From NCBI RefSeq assembly GCF_000685095.1, contig NZ_BAYE01000017.1, forward strand, positions 58,259-122,258: 64,000 nt of DNA, in the 5' to 3' direction. The position numbers were made by a program, and so were the translations under genes. The stretch is from Paraburkholderia caledonica NBRC 102488. GTDB taxonomy: Bacteria > Pseudomonadota > Gammaproteobacteria > Burkholderiales > Burkholderiaceae. The notes under the pieces were generated by a model. It saw nothing but the letters and a program-made list of their open reading frames with translations. It was not told where the DNA came from and made no database searches. Every line of letters begins with the position of its first letter. Positions within the stretch are counted from its first letter, which is position 1. Positions 8,777-16,857 of this stretch are shown in pieces.

Positions 8777-8842
8777 TGTTTTACTCCTTGGCCTGATCGG
8801 CCTCATCTTCGAGTGGTTTGGCTGTCAAGGGCGCATGGCGCC

Positions 8843-9568
8843 TCAACCGGCTTCCGCATCGCTTGCCTGCCACTGCCGCACGACCGACTTGACCCACGCG
8901 TCGGAACCCTTGAGCAGGTAAGTCAGCGTGCCGTTGCGAGTGCCGGGCAAAAAACACAACGTGATCGAACTCACCGCGTTCTCCCATACGTAGACCGGCA
9001 GCGCTCCTGGCGCCGACACGTTCTGCGTCGCGTGACGCGGCGGGCCGTAGCGCTCCGCTAGCGCCTCGCGCAAGTCCTCGGCGGTGACTTCGTCGATCAC
9101 GAACGAGATTTCGTACAGACGCAGCGCGCTTCGTTCTTCGCTTCGTCCCGCGATACGCGCGAAGCGCAGCACGTGCTCGGACGCCGGCGCACCATCGACC
9201 ACCGCTTGCGACAGCGCCCAACCGTTGTCATCGCGATGTGCCCAGCGGCACGCGACTGTCAAACTCTCGTGCGACTTGAGCCGCATGCCGAGCACGCCCG
9301 CCTGCACGTCCGTCTCGCAGACCGGCACGCTGCCGATCGGCGTCGCGCGCACCTTCGAGCCCGCGCGAAATTCGTCGAGCGTGATGCCAAGCGCAATGCC
9401 GCGGAAGGCGAACGGCGCGTCCTGCGCGCGCCGTCGCGCGTCGGCCAAAGCGTCCTTCGACGCGGGAGCCGCCGCGCTGGCTTCGCGCGCCGCCGGTTGC
9501 GCCGGCACTGTCAGCGAAAACGTGCTGCAAACGAGCGCCAACGCGCAGGCAATCCGTTGGGGATTCAT
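8843..9568 (-). CDS. Exported protein of unknown function
   Basis: 241 aa with a signal peptide (IACALALVCSTFSLTVPAQPA) followed by an Ala-rich linker. The mature part contains FRGIALGITLDEF, a pattern often seen at the start of small periplasmic domains, and cysteines at PVCETDV, TVACRW and ITLCFLPG. I do not recognise the family. It begins 3 bp after the stop of the DUF6726-like gene and ends 66 bp before the FlgH-like gene, so these are very probably co-transcribed and may act together in the envelope. Confidence 0.7.
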   Translation of the reverse strand: MNPQRIACALALVCSTFSLTVPAQPAAREASAAAPASKDALADARRRAQDAPFAFRGIALGITLDEFRAGSKVRATPIGSVPVCETDVQAGVLGMRLKSHESLTVACRWAHRDDNGWALSQAVVDGAPASEHVLRFARIAGRSEERSALRLYEISFVIDEVTAEDLREALAERYGPPRHATQNVSAPGALPVYVWENAVSSITLCFLPGTRNGTLTYLLKGSDAWVKSVVRQWQASDAEAG

Positions 9569-9571
9569 GAT

Positions 9572-9769
9572 TCAGTCGATCGCGGATGAACACATGTCGA
9601 ACGGGCTGGCCGCCGCATGGCCGACGACCGGGATGATTTTCAGCGTGGCTGAAGTGAGCCTGCAGGGCAGCGCGGCAACGGCGCAGCCGCCGAGCGGCAA
9701 CAGCACCGCGCCAAGCGCGAGCCACACAGCGGCGCGGATGAAACGCGCAAGGATTTTCGGAGTCGACAC
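9572..9769 (-). CDS. DUF6726-like small lipoprotein
   Basis: 65 aa. A single hydrophobic stretch (AAVWLALGAVLLPLGGC) ends in the lipobox LGGC, and the mature peptide has the short motif ALPCRLTSATLKIIPVVGHAAA followed by PFDMC and a C-terminal AID. From memory this pattern belongs to the small proteobacterial DUF6726 family, whose function is unknown. Two non-lipid cysteines remain for a possible disulfide. It is placed 15 bp after the preceding small gene and 3 bp before the exported protein gene. Confidence 0.72.
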   Translation of the reverse strand: MSTPKILARFIRAAVWLALGAVLLPLGGCAVAALPCRLTSATLKIIPVVGHAAASPFDMCSSAID

Positions 9770-9784
9770 GCGGGCCTCGGCAGA

Positions 9785-9976
9785 TCAGGCCGTCGTGTTG
9801 ACGTGGTGACCGACGAGGCCCGCAGGCGTCGAAGGCTGCGGCTGCGTTGCGGAAGCCTTGGCTTGCGCCGTGCCGCCGGCACTTGCGGAATTGCCTGTAG
9901 ACGTAGGCTTTTCCGTCGTTTTGGTGGGCGCTACTGCAGAGAAGTGGGTGGAAGTGAGGTTGCCTGGAACTGTCAC
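9785..9976 (-). CDS. Small Ser/Thr/Ala/Pro-rich protein (GTG start)
   Basis: 63 aa. The GTG at 9976 has GAGG about 6 nt upstream. The peptide is low in charge and disordered in appearance (many T, S, A, P), ending in PAGLVGHHVNTTA. It has no signal peptide or membrane segment. It would be the first gene of the minus-strand set leading to the FlgH-like gene. Composition alone cannot prove coding, but the ribosome site and tight spacing to the next gene favour it. Confidence 0.5.
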   Translation of the reverse strand: MTVPGNLTSTHFSAVAPTKTTEKPTSTGNSASAGGTAQAKASATQPQPSTPAGLVGHHVNTTA

Positions 9977-10476
9977 GATGAGCCTCGCATGGTTTGGCGG
10001 AATGTCGGTCTTGCGCCGTCTATGCCGGACAGGGCCGTTAAGCTCTTGCGGCGTGTGGCGCTACGTATTGCAGGACGAATCTTCCCGCCGCCGGGCCCGT
10101 GGCGATGCACGAAGAAAGACGCGCTTTCCGGCGGTTCTTACGACCGGTTTCGAACGATTGCCACTACTTCCCGGTGTGCGCAAACTGTTTCCGGAAAGCG
10201 GCCTGCGGCATGAGAAGCCGTTCGACGCAATGCGCGACGTTGGCGGCCGCGTGGTCATCGCGTGGTCATCGCGTGGTCATCGCGTGGTCATCGCGTGGTC
10301 ATCGCGTGGTCATCGCGGCTGCCAGTCGCGTTGCTAAATATGGCCGTGGTGAAATATGCTGTGAGCCTTGGGTGACGGGACTTACGCGCCAACACGCCGA
10401 TTCCGCGCAGCGTTGGGTAAGCATTGGTAAGAAAACAGTCGGCCGCGCGTTGCGCGCGTCAGTCTAGAATTTCGCC
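9977..10476. other. 500-bp gap between divergent gene sets, holding a tandem repeat
   Basis: Divergent spacer between the minus-strand set ending at 8108 and the plus-strand two-component operon. It holds the six-copy 11-bp repeat listed separately. Short frames on both strands here have no ribosome sites or family resemblance. Promoters for both directions should lie here, but I could not place them confidently. Confidence 0.6.
10249..10314. repeat. Six perfect tandem copies of an 11-bp unit
   Basis: The unit GCGTGGTCATC is repeated head to tail six times with no mismatch, ending 162 bp before the response regulator start. The 11-bp period equals about one helical turn, so all copies present the same DNA face, as in direct-repeat operators of OmpR/PhoB-type regulators. 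It could equally be a slippage-prone simple repeat. Confidence 0.95.
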
Positions 10477-11217
10477 ATGAATCCACAGGTCCTTATCGTC
10501 GACGACGATCCGGTCGTACGCGATCTGCTTTGCAAGTTCTTGCAGTCGAACGGCTTCGACGCGTCGGTGCTGCATGACGGCACCCATCTCCAGCGCAGGC
10601 TCGAGCGCGAACGGCCATCGGTTGTCGTGCTCGACATCATGATGCCGAACACCGACGGCCTGCGCGCGCTCACCGCGCTGCGCGCCGCCGGTGACGACAT
10701 TCCGGTGATCTTCGTCACGGCGCGCGGCACGGTGGCGGACCGCATAGTCGGGCTCTCGCTCGGGGCAGACGACTATCTGACCAAGCCGTTCGATCCGCGC
10801 GAACTGCTCGCGCGCATCCACACCGTTCTGCGCCGCCGCGGCCCTTCGACCACCAGCGCACCCGAAGCGCGCAAACCGTACAAGTTCGGTCCGTTCGAAC
10901 TGGACTTCGCCACGCGCTCGCTGTCGCGCGCGGACTCGAAGCTCCCGTTGCGCGACAGTGAGTTCGCGCTGCTCAAGATCTTCGTGAACAATCCCTATAA
11001 GGTGTTGTCGCGCGTGCTGATTCACGACCTCGTGCATCGCGACAATCTCGCATTCCGCGACCGCAGTCTCGACGTACCGATTTGGCGGCTGCGCCGCGTG
11101 ATCGAGGACGATCCGTCCAATCCGTGCTATGTGCAAACAGTGCGCGGCAAGGGTTACGTCTTCGTGCCCGACGCAGACGGCACACCGTTCTCCGACGAGG
11201 CCGCCGCGACCGCATGA
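10477..11217 (+). CDS. OmpR-family response regulator
   Basis: 246 aa. Receiver with D9/D10, D53 (LDIMMP), T81 and K103 (TKPF), then an OmpR/PhoB winged helix with RSLDVPIWRLRRVIE and YVQTVRGKGYVFVP. It overlaps the downstream histidine kinase as ATGA (11214-11217), so the two are translated as a pair. It is strongly similar along its length to the regulator at 7262-8005, suggesting duplication. The six 11-bp repeats upstream are a candidate for autoregulatory binding, which is inference only. Confidence 0.93.
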   Translation: MNPQVLIVDDDPVVRDLLCKFLQSNGFDASVLHDGTHLQRRLERERPSVVVLDIMMPNTDGLRALTALRAAGDDIPVIFVTARGTVADRIVGLSLGADDYLTKPFDPRELLARIHTVLRRRGPSTTSAPEARKPYKFGPFELDFATRSLSRADSKLPLRDSEFALLKIFVNNPYKVLSRVLIHDLVHRDNLAFRDRSLDVPIWRLRRVIEDDPSNPCYVQTVRGKGYVFVPDADGTPFSDEAAATA

Positions 11218-12539
11218 GAAACCCGCTGAACACGCTGTTCGGCAGAATGGCGTTGCTTTCGACGGCGGTGCTCTTCGCGATTCAGGCCGGCTGGTTCGTT
11301 CTCGTGGTGATGCAGCCGCCGCGTCATGAAGTCGACGGCTTTGCGCGCGGGCTCGTGCTGGTGCTGCAGGCGATCAACGGTGAGCCGATCAAGGGTGCCG
11401 CCCTCGCGCCCGCCATGCGCGTGCATCTCGTTCCGACCTGGAACATGCCGCCGAGCATCCATCTGCACGAACCGACGGAACGTCTCGTCGCCGAATTGGC
11501 GCGGCGCCTGCGTGACGATCTCCCGCCCGGCACGCAGACCGCCGTCGACGACCTGCGTCCGCCACAACTGTGGGTGCTGTTTCCCGGCAAGTCGAACTGG
11601 GTGGTGCTGCCGGTCGACCTTCCGCCGCCGCCGCGCTTTCTGATCGAATCCGTTTCGATGCTGGCCGCCGCGCTCATCCTGTCGCTCTTCGCGGTCTGGC
11701 AGATGCAGCGACCGCTGTCGCGCGTCGCCGATGCCGCGCGAGAGTTCGGTTCGGGCGTCCGGCCACAACCCGTCACAGTGCAAGGTCCGCGCGAACTGCG
11801 CGATCTGATCGGCTCGTTCAACGACATGATGCGGCGCCTGAACGAAGCCGGCGACGATCAGGCCGTCATGCTCGCCGGTGTCGCGCACGACCTGAAAGCG
11901 CCGCTCACGCGCCTGAAGTTGCGCGCGAGCGTGCTGGTAGAGGAAAGCGAACGTGCGGGCTTGATACGCGATGTCGACTCGCTGACGAACATCGTCCAGC
12001 AGTTTCTCGAATTTGCCGGCCAATCCGCCGACGCGGGGCCTGCAGTAGAGGTCGACGAGTTCCTGCGCGAACAGTTTTCCGCGAGCGACGGCTTCGCCGA
12101 ACACACGGACAGCGGCGACAGCATGGACAGCACTTCCAGCGCCGGGGAGACGCCGCTCTTCGCGCTCCATCTGCGCGCAGGTCCGGCGTTCACGCTGCCG
12201 CGCACGCTGCTTGACCGGCTCGTGACGAACCTCGTCGATAACGCTTTGGAACACGGCGCGCCGCCCGTCGACATCGCCACCGAACGCGGCGACGGATATT
12301 GGCTCATCGGAGTGCGCGACCATGGCGCGGGCATTCCCGACGAGCGCATTGCCGCGGCGATGAAACCGTTCGTGCGGCTCGACGCCGCGCGCGGCGGCGA
12401 AGGCCATTGCGGCCTCGGCCTTGCAATCGTCGCGCGGCTTGCGCACGACCGCGGCGGACGTTGCCATGTACGCAATCACGCGCAAGGAGGTCTGGAAGTG
12501 TGTATCGAACTGCCGGCGGCGTCTGCCGCGACCGCATAA
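11214..12539 (+). CDS. Sensor histidine kinase (EnvZ-like architecture)
   Basis: 441 aa. Two membrane helices (about 10-33 and 144-163) bracket a periplasmic sensor region of about 110 residues rich in Pro. A HAMP segment follows (RPLSRVADAAREFGSG), then the HisKA helix with the phospho-acceptor His225 in AGVAHDLKAPLTRLKLR, and a HATPase_c domain with N box (LVTNLVDNALEHG), G1 (VRDHGAGIP) and G2 (GLGLAIV). It is an inner-membrane autokinase for the regulator encoded just upstream, perhaps also for its paralogue at 7262. The HAMP and H-box style resemble EnvZ. The signal is unknown. Confidence 0.92.
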   Translation: MRNPLNTLFGRMALLSTAVLFAIQAGWFVLVVMQPPRHEVDGFARGLVLVLQAINGEPIKGAALAPAMRVHLVPTWNMPPSIHLHEPTERLVAELARRLRDDLPPGTQTAVDDLRPPQLWVLFPGKSNWVVLPVDLPPPPRFLIESVSMLAAALILSLFAVWQMQRPLSRVADAAREFGSGVRPQPVTVQGPRELRDLIGSFNDMMRRLNEAGDDQAVMLAGVAHDLKAPLTRLKLRASVLVEESERAGLIRDVDSLTNIVQQFLEFAGQSADAGPAVEVDEFLREQFSASDGFAEHTDSGDSMDSTSSAGETPLFALHLRAGPAFTLPRTLLDRLVTNLVDNALEHGAPPVDIATERGDGYWLIGVRDHGAGIPDERIAAAMKPFVRLDAARGGEGHCGLGLAIVARLAHDRGGRCHVRNHAQGGLEVCIELPAASAATA

Positions 12540-12663
12540 AGCGCAGGCTGTTGCCGCGAATGAGCGCCGCGACCGATCCGCTTACGTCACCTTACCGGAT
12601 CGTCTATCGCGTAGCCGGCGGTCGTATAGTCGGCCCCGGCAACCTCGATGCCGCCCTTCTCAG

Positions 12664-12694
12664 TCCGCCCGCTTGTTCGGGGCGGATTTTTTTT
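12664..12694 (+). terminator. Rho-independent terminator of the two-component operon
   Basis: Stem TCCGCCC/GGGCGGA with a short loop, followed directly by eight T residues, 125 bp after the kinase stop. Confidence 0.88.
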
Positions 12695-12765
12695 GCCCAC
12701 GGTTTTGGGCGCGGGTTTTATGCGCGTATTTGTCCGGCCCCAGCAAATGACTTTCCCTGCGCTCC

Positions 12766-13710
12766 TCAAACGACAAGCCGGCTGCGCAAACTCTCGATAG
12801 CCGACTCCGACACGCCAAGGCCTTCGGTCAGATAGCGCGTCATCGTGCCGTAGCTTGCCTGCACCTGGTCGAATCCCGCCTGCAGATAGCTTTCCTGAAC
12901 GCCGAGCAAGGGCTCCTGGATCGCGGCGAGCGCATCGCCGTCCTGCGCACGCAAAGTCTCTTTCTGCGACCTGATCGCCTGTGCGCGATAGACGTTGCTC
13001 AACAGGTAGTCCTGCATGATCACGTCGAGCGGCACGTTAGCAATGCTCTGCAACAACGCCGCAACCCAACCCGCGCGATCCTTACCGGCGTTCGAATGGA
13101 ACAGCTGCGCGCCCGCGCCATCGGCCAGCTGGCGCAGCAGCGCGCCGTAGTTCGCCCGCTGCGCGGCGCCGGTTACATAGGCGCGAGCCTCGGACTCCAT
13201 AAAAGCCGCCGCGCCGCCCGCGGAATTGAAGGCGGGCGTGATGAAGTCGCGAGCGCCAAGCACATTCAACGTCTGCGAGACGGTGACACGCGGCAGGATA
13301 TCGGCCGTCCGCTCGATCTCGCCTGGCGTGCGCAGATCGAAGATGCTGGCAATGCCGAGACTTTCGATCTCGGTCTGGTCAGCCACGCTGAGCGCGAGCA
13401 CGTTCGCGCGAAAGAACACGCCTCGGCGCATCGTTTTGCCGTCGGCAGTTGGATAACCTGCGGCTGCGCCTGCGACATCGCGGAAATTGTCGACCGAGGC
13501 CAGTCGCGGCGTCTCGCCCTGCTCGCTTTCCAGGTTGCCGCCGCCGCACGCGGAGAGCAGCGAACCGCTGATACCGGACGCCAGCAGCACGCTTGCGGAA
13601 CCCTTCAGGAATGTCCGGCGCGACCCGCTCGCGGCAAGTTGGCGAGCGGGCACGGCCACGCGCGCAAAGTGGCGGCGAGGTTCCCGGCAGATTTTCGCGG
13701 TAGCGGACAT
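12766..13710 (-). CDS. Tat-exported lipoprotein of tyrosine-phosphatase family, catalytic Cys replaced by Ser
   Basis: 314 aa. The N-terminus has a twin-arginine motif (SRRTFLK, 30-36) and a lipobox LSAC (Cys55), indicating a folded lipoprotein exported by Tat. The body matches the LipA/Y_phosphatase3 type: NFRDVAG, the TMRRGVFFRAN block, IFDLRTPGEIE, and the P-loop region. The P-loop reads HSNAGKDRAG (205-214): the expected nucleophile Cys206 is Ser (TCG codon at 13093-13095), while Asp211 and Arg212 remain. Cys-to-Ser phosphatases can bind but do not normally cleave phosphoesters, so a binding or regulatory role is likely. Monocistronic. Confidence 0.87.
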   Translation of the reverse strand: MSATAKICREPRRHFARVAVPARQLAASGSRRTFLKGSASVLLASGISGSLLSACGGGNLESEQGETPRLASVDNFRDVAGAAAGYPTADGKTMRRGVFFRANVLALSVADQTEIESLGIASIFDLRTPGEIERTADILPRVTVSQTLNVLGARDFITPAFNSAGGAAAFMESEARAYVTGAAQRANYGALLRQLADGAGAQLFHSNAGKDRAGWVAALLQSIANVPLDVIMQDYLLSNVYRAQAIRSQKETLRAQDGDALAAIQEPLLGVQESYLQAGFDQVQASYGTMTRYLTEGLGVSESAIESLRSRLVV

Positions 13711-14058
13711 TAGGCGATTAGATGTAGCAGGCGCGAGTGTGGGCGAACAATGTGCAGCCGATGCGCTGCGTGCGGAGTGTAACGGTGTTCATTATCTTTT
13801 TGGTTACGGCGTATTAGTTCGTAAGCAACGGCTTTCGCGAGCTTTCGTCGTCTTGCATGCATCAGCCGGTATGCCGTCCGGCGTGCGCTCGCCGGATCCG
13901 TTTCTTACGCATCTCGTCTGTTATCTACTGCGTACCCTTTGCTGCGATGTTCGCTGCCAATTTTGACCACAACTGGCCGCATGTTGCCTCGTCCCCGTAG
14001 AATAGAAACACCTCCCATGAGCCGCCGGCACACAAAAAACCAGGAGAACACAACAAAC
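13711..14058. other. Divergent intergenic region before the MFS gene
   Basis: About 350 bp with an AT-rich patch near 13790-13830. It must hold promoters for the phosphatase-like gene and for the MFS transporter, but no confident -35/-10 pair was found. An in-frame upstream extension of the MFS frame (13939-14058) lacks a ribosome site and transporter-like sequence. Confidence 0.5.
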
Positions 14059-15318
14059 ATGCCTTCTCTCCAATGGTTCACCGAACTGACGCAGCGGGAA
14101 CGCCGCACCCTGTACGCCGGTTTCGGCGGCTATGCGGTCGATGCGTTCGACTTCATGATCTACTCGTTCCTCATTCCGACGCTGATCGCGACGTGGGGCA
14201 TGACCAAAAGCGAAGCGGGCATGATCGCCACGAGTTCGCTCATCTCGTCGGCGTTGGGCGGCTGGCTTGCCGGCATTCTGGCCGATCGGTACGGCCGCAT
14301 CCGCGTGCTTCAATGGACGATCGCCACCTTCGCGCTGTTCACGTTTCTATCGGGCTTCACGCATTCGTTCTGGCAGCTGCTTGCTACACGCACCCTGCAA
14401 GGAATCGGCTTCGGCGGTGAATGGTCGGTCGTGACGATCATGATGGCCGAGACGATCCGCTCGCCGCAGCATCGCGCGAAAGCCGTGGGCACCGTGCAGA
14501 GCAGCTGGTCGTTCGGCTGGGCGGCGGCGGCCATCGTCTACTGGGCATTTTTTGCGTTGCTGCCCGAACAGTATGCGTGGCGCGCGTGCTTCTGGATCGG
14601 TCTGCTGCCCGCGGCCTGGATCATCTACATTCGCCGCAACGTCAGCGACCCCGACATCTATCTGCAGACACGCCGTGCGCGTGAGAGCGGCTTCGAAACT
14701 GCGCATTTCCTGCAGATTTTCTCCGGGCCGCACTTGCGCATCACACTGCTTGGCAGCGCGTTGTGCACCGGCATGCTCGGCGGTTACTACGCGATCACCA
14801 CGTGGCTGCCCACCTATCTGAAGACCGTGCGTCATCTGTCCGTGTTCAACACGAGCGGCTATCTGATCGTGCTGATCGTCGGTTCGTTCACCGGTTACAT
14901 CGTGGGCGCGATCTTGTGCGACAAGATTGGGCGCCGCGCGTCCTTCATTCTGTTCGCGATCGGCTCGTTCGTGCTCGGCATGGTCTACACGATGCTGCCG
15001 ATCACCGACGGCATGATGCTTGCGCTCGGATTTCCACTTGGCATAGTCGTGCAAGGGATTTTCGCGGGTGTGGGCGCCTATTTGTCGGAGCTATATCCCA
15101 ATGCGATTCGCGGCTCCGGGCAAGGCTTCTGCTACAACCTTGGGCGCGGCTTCGGCTCGTTCTTTCCGATTCTCGTCGGCACACTTTCGCAGGGCATGTC
15201 TCTGGTGAAAGCAATGGGCATTGTCGCCGGCGCGGGTTATCTGCTCGTGATCGTCGCTGCGTTGTGCCTGCCCGAAACCAAGGGCAAGGTGCTCGGCACG
15301 GCCAGTCCTGCTGCCTGA
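14059..15318 (+). CDS. MFS transporter (metabolite:H+ symporter type)
   Basis: 419 aa with about 12 hydrophobic helices in two bundles. Major facilitator signatures are present: GGWLAGILADRYGRIRVL in the loop between helices 2 and 3, a matching CDKIGRRASF in the second half, and the PETKG end motif typical of the sugar/aromatic-acid/shikimate groups. The ATG at 14059 has AGGAG 12 nt upstream, somewhat far; ATG 14017 would add 14 polar residues. It lies 43 bp before the D-amino-acid dehydrogenase gene, so it may import that enzyme's substrate. The substrate cannot be read from sequence. Confidence 0.85.
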   Translation: MPSLQWFTELTQRERRTLYAGFGGYAVDAFDFMIYSFLIPTLIATWGMTKSEAGMIATSSLISSALGGWLAGILADRYGRIRVLQWTIATFALFTFLSGFTHSFWQLLATRTLQGIGFGGEWSVVTIMMAETIRSPQHRAKAVGTVQSSWSFGWAAAAIVYWAFFALLPEQYAWRACFWIGLLPAAWIIYIRRNVSDPDIYLQTRRARESGFETAHFLQIFSGPHLRITLLGSALCTGMLGGYYAITTWLPTYLKTVRHLSVFNTSGYLIVLIVGSFTGYIVGAILCDKIGRRASFILFAIGSFVLGMVYTMLPITDGMMLALGFPLGIVVQGIFAGVGAYLSELYPNAIRGSGQGFCYNLGRGFGSFFPILVGTLSQGMSLVKAMGIVAGAGYLLVIVAALCLPETKGKVLGTASPAA

Positions 15319-15361
15319 CTTTGTCGCTGATTACTGCCGCTGATTCCTGCCGTCTACGCAC

Positions 15362-16654
15362 ATGAAAACGATTGTTCTGGGAGGCGGCGTGATCGGCGTC
15401 GCGACCGCTTTCTACCTGCGCCAGCAAGGCTGCGAGGTTACGGTGATCGAGCGGGAGCCGGACGTCGCGCTCGCCACGAGTTTCGGCAACGCGGGCGTGA
15501 TCGCGCCCGGCTACGTGACGCCGTGGGCCGCGCCGGGCATGCCGGCCAAGATCCTCAAGTACCTGTTCAAGCCAGCGTCGCCGCTCATCTTCCGTCCTAC
15601 CCTCGACCCGGCTCAGTGGCGCTGGATCGTGCGCTGGTTGCGCGAATGCGACCTCGAACGCTTTCGCGTCAACAAGCAGCGGATGCAGCGCATCGCCTAT
15701 TACAGCCGGGACTGCCTGCACGAATTCCGCAGCCGTCATCCGTTTGATTACGGGCGCAGCCAAGGGTATCTGCAACTCTTTCGCAGCGAGTACGACGTCG
15801 AACTCGCGCAACCGGCGCTGGCCGTGCTGCGCGACGCGGGCATCGCGTATCGGGACGTGAGTCCCGCGCAATGCATCGATCTCGAGCCGGGCTTGCGTTG
15901 GGCGCGCGCGGCTCCGGTGTCGGGCATTCATCTTCCCGACGACGAAGCCGGCGACTGCGCCCGCTTCACGCGCGAATTACGAGCTATCTGCGAGCGCCAC
16001 GGCGTGCAGTTTCGCTTCGACACGCGCGTGACATCGCTCGACGTGCAAGGCGGTGCGGTGCGCGGTGTGCGTGTGGAAAGTGAACCCGGCGGACGACCAG
16101 GTGTTGCAAACGGCGCCGCTGAAACCGTACAGGCCGATAACGTCGTGGTGGCGCTGGGCGTGGACAGTGTGGCGCTGCTTGCACCGCTTGGCGTGAAGGT
16201 GCCGCTCTATCCGGTGAAGGGGTATTCGGCAACGCTGCCCGTGATCGATCATGAGAAAGCCCCGCGGGCCGCGCTCATGGACGAGTCGCTCAAGACAGCC
16301 ATTACGCGCTTCGGCAACAACCTGCGGGTGGCGGGCACGGCCGAGTTGGGCAACCGGCAGACCACGCTGCGTGAGCAGGCGCTACAAACGCTGATGAAAG
16401 TGCTGGATGACTGGTTTCCGCATGCCGCCGCGCCGACGTCCGCGCACTTCTGGGTGGGTCGCCGTCCAATGACGCCCGACGGCGCGCCATTGCTCGGACC
16501 TTCGGGCATCGACAATTTGTGGCTCAACCTCGGGCACGGCTCGACAGGCTGGGCGATGTCGATGGGCTCGGCGCGGGTGGTCGCCGATCTGATCACGCAG
16601 CGCAAGCCGGAGATCGATCTCGACGGGCTTACGTTGGCGCGTTATGGGAAGTGA
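15362..16654 (+). CDS. dadA: D-amino acid dehydrogenase small subunit (DadA-like)
   Basis: 430 aa, typical for DadA. The FAD-binding N-terminus is VLGGGVIGVATAFYLRQQGCEVTVIERE, followed by the family-typical ATSFGNAGVIAPGYVTPWAAPGMP block. The C-terminus has VGRRPMTPDGAPLLGP and LNLGHGSTGWAMSMGSA. It oxidatively deaminates D-amino acids to 2-oxo acids at the inner membrane, passing electrons to the respiratory chain. Co-directional with the MFS gene 43 bp upstream. No alanine racemase gene is adjacent, so this could be a DadA paralogue rather than the dad-operon copy. Confidence 0.9.
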   Translation: MKTIVLGGGVIGVATAFYLRQQGCEVTVIEREPDVALATSFGNAGVIAPGYVTPWAAPGMPAKILKYLFKPASPLIFRPTLDPAQWRWIVRWLRECDLERFRVNKQRMQRIAYYSRDCLHEFRSRHPFDYGRSQGYLQLFRSEYDVELAQPALAVLRDAGIAYRDVSPAQCIDLEPGLRWARAAPVSGIHLPDDEAGDCARFTRELRAICERHGVQFRFDTRVTSLDVQGGAVRGVRVESEPGGRPGVANGAAETVQADNVVVALGVDSVALLAPLGVKVPLYPVKGYSATLPVIDHEKAPRAALMDESLKTAITRFGNNLRVAGTAELGNRQTTLREQALQTLMKVLDDWFPHAAAPTSAHFWVGRRPMTPDGAPLLGPSGIDNLWLNLGHGSTGWAMSMGSARVVADLITQRKPEIDLDGLTLARYGK

Positions 16655-16690
16655 CGCGGCGAACTGGATCATCTCAAGCAACACATATAA

Positions 16691-16727
16691 AAAAACCGGG
16701 TCACCCTATCGGGCGCCCGGCTCTGTT
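16691..16727. terminator. Terminator between dadA and gltD (convergent)
   Basis: CCGGG (16696-16700) pairs with CCCGG (16716-16720). The minus strand continues into seven T residues and the plus strand into CTCTGTTTT, so it probably serves both converging genes, best for the minus strand. Confidence 0.7.
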
Positions 16728-16857
16728 TTACCGCCTTGATGTGCCTTCTAGCCGCTTCGTGCACCGCTTAACGGCCCACGCCGTCTCCACCTCTTCCTGC
16801 AGGCATTAACCGGCTTGTGCATCGCGAACAGCCGTTGCGGCAAACCAGCAGCGACGT

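Noticed and set aside
10249..10314. CRISPR-like array
   Set aside because: Units are contiguous 11-mers without spacers and no cas genes are present; it is a simple tandem repeat.
11154..12485. A 443-codon minus-strand frame opposite the histidine kinase
   Set aside because: Translation is low-complexity and rich in R/H/Q; the kinase motifs on the plus strand explain the sequence.
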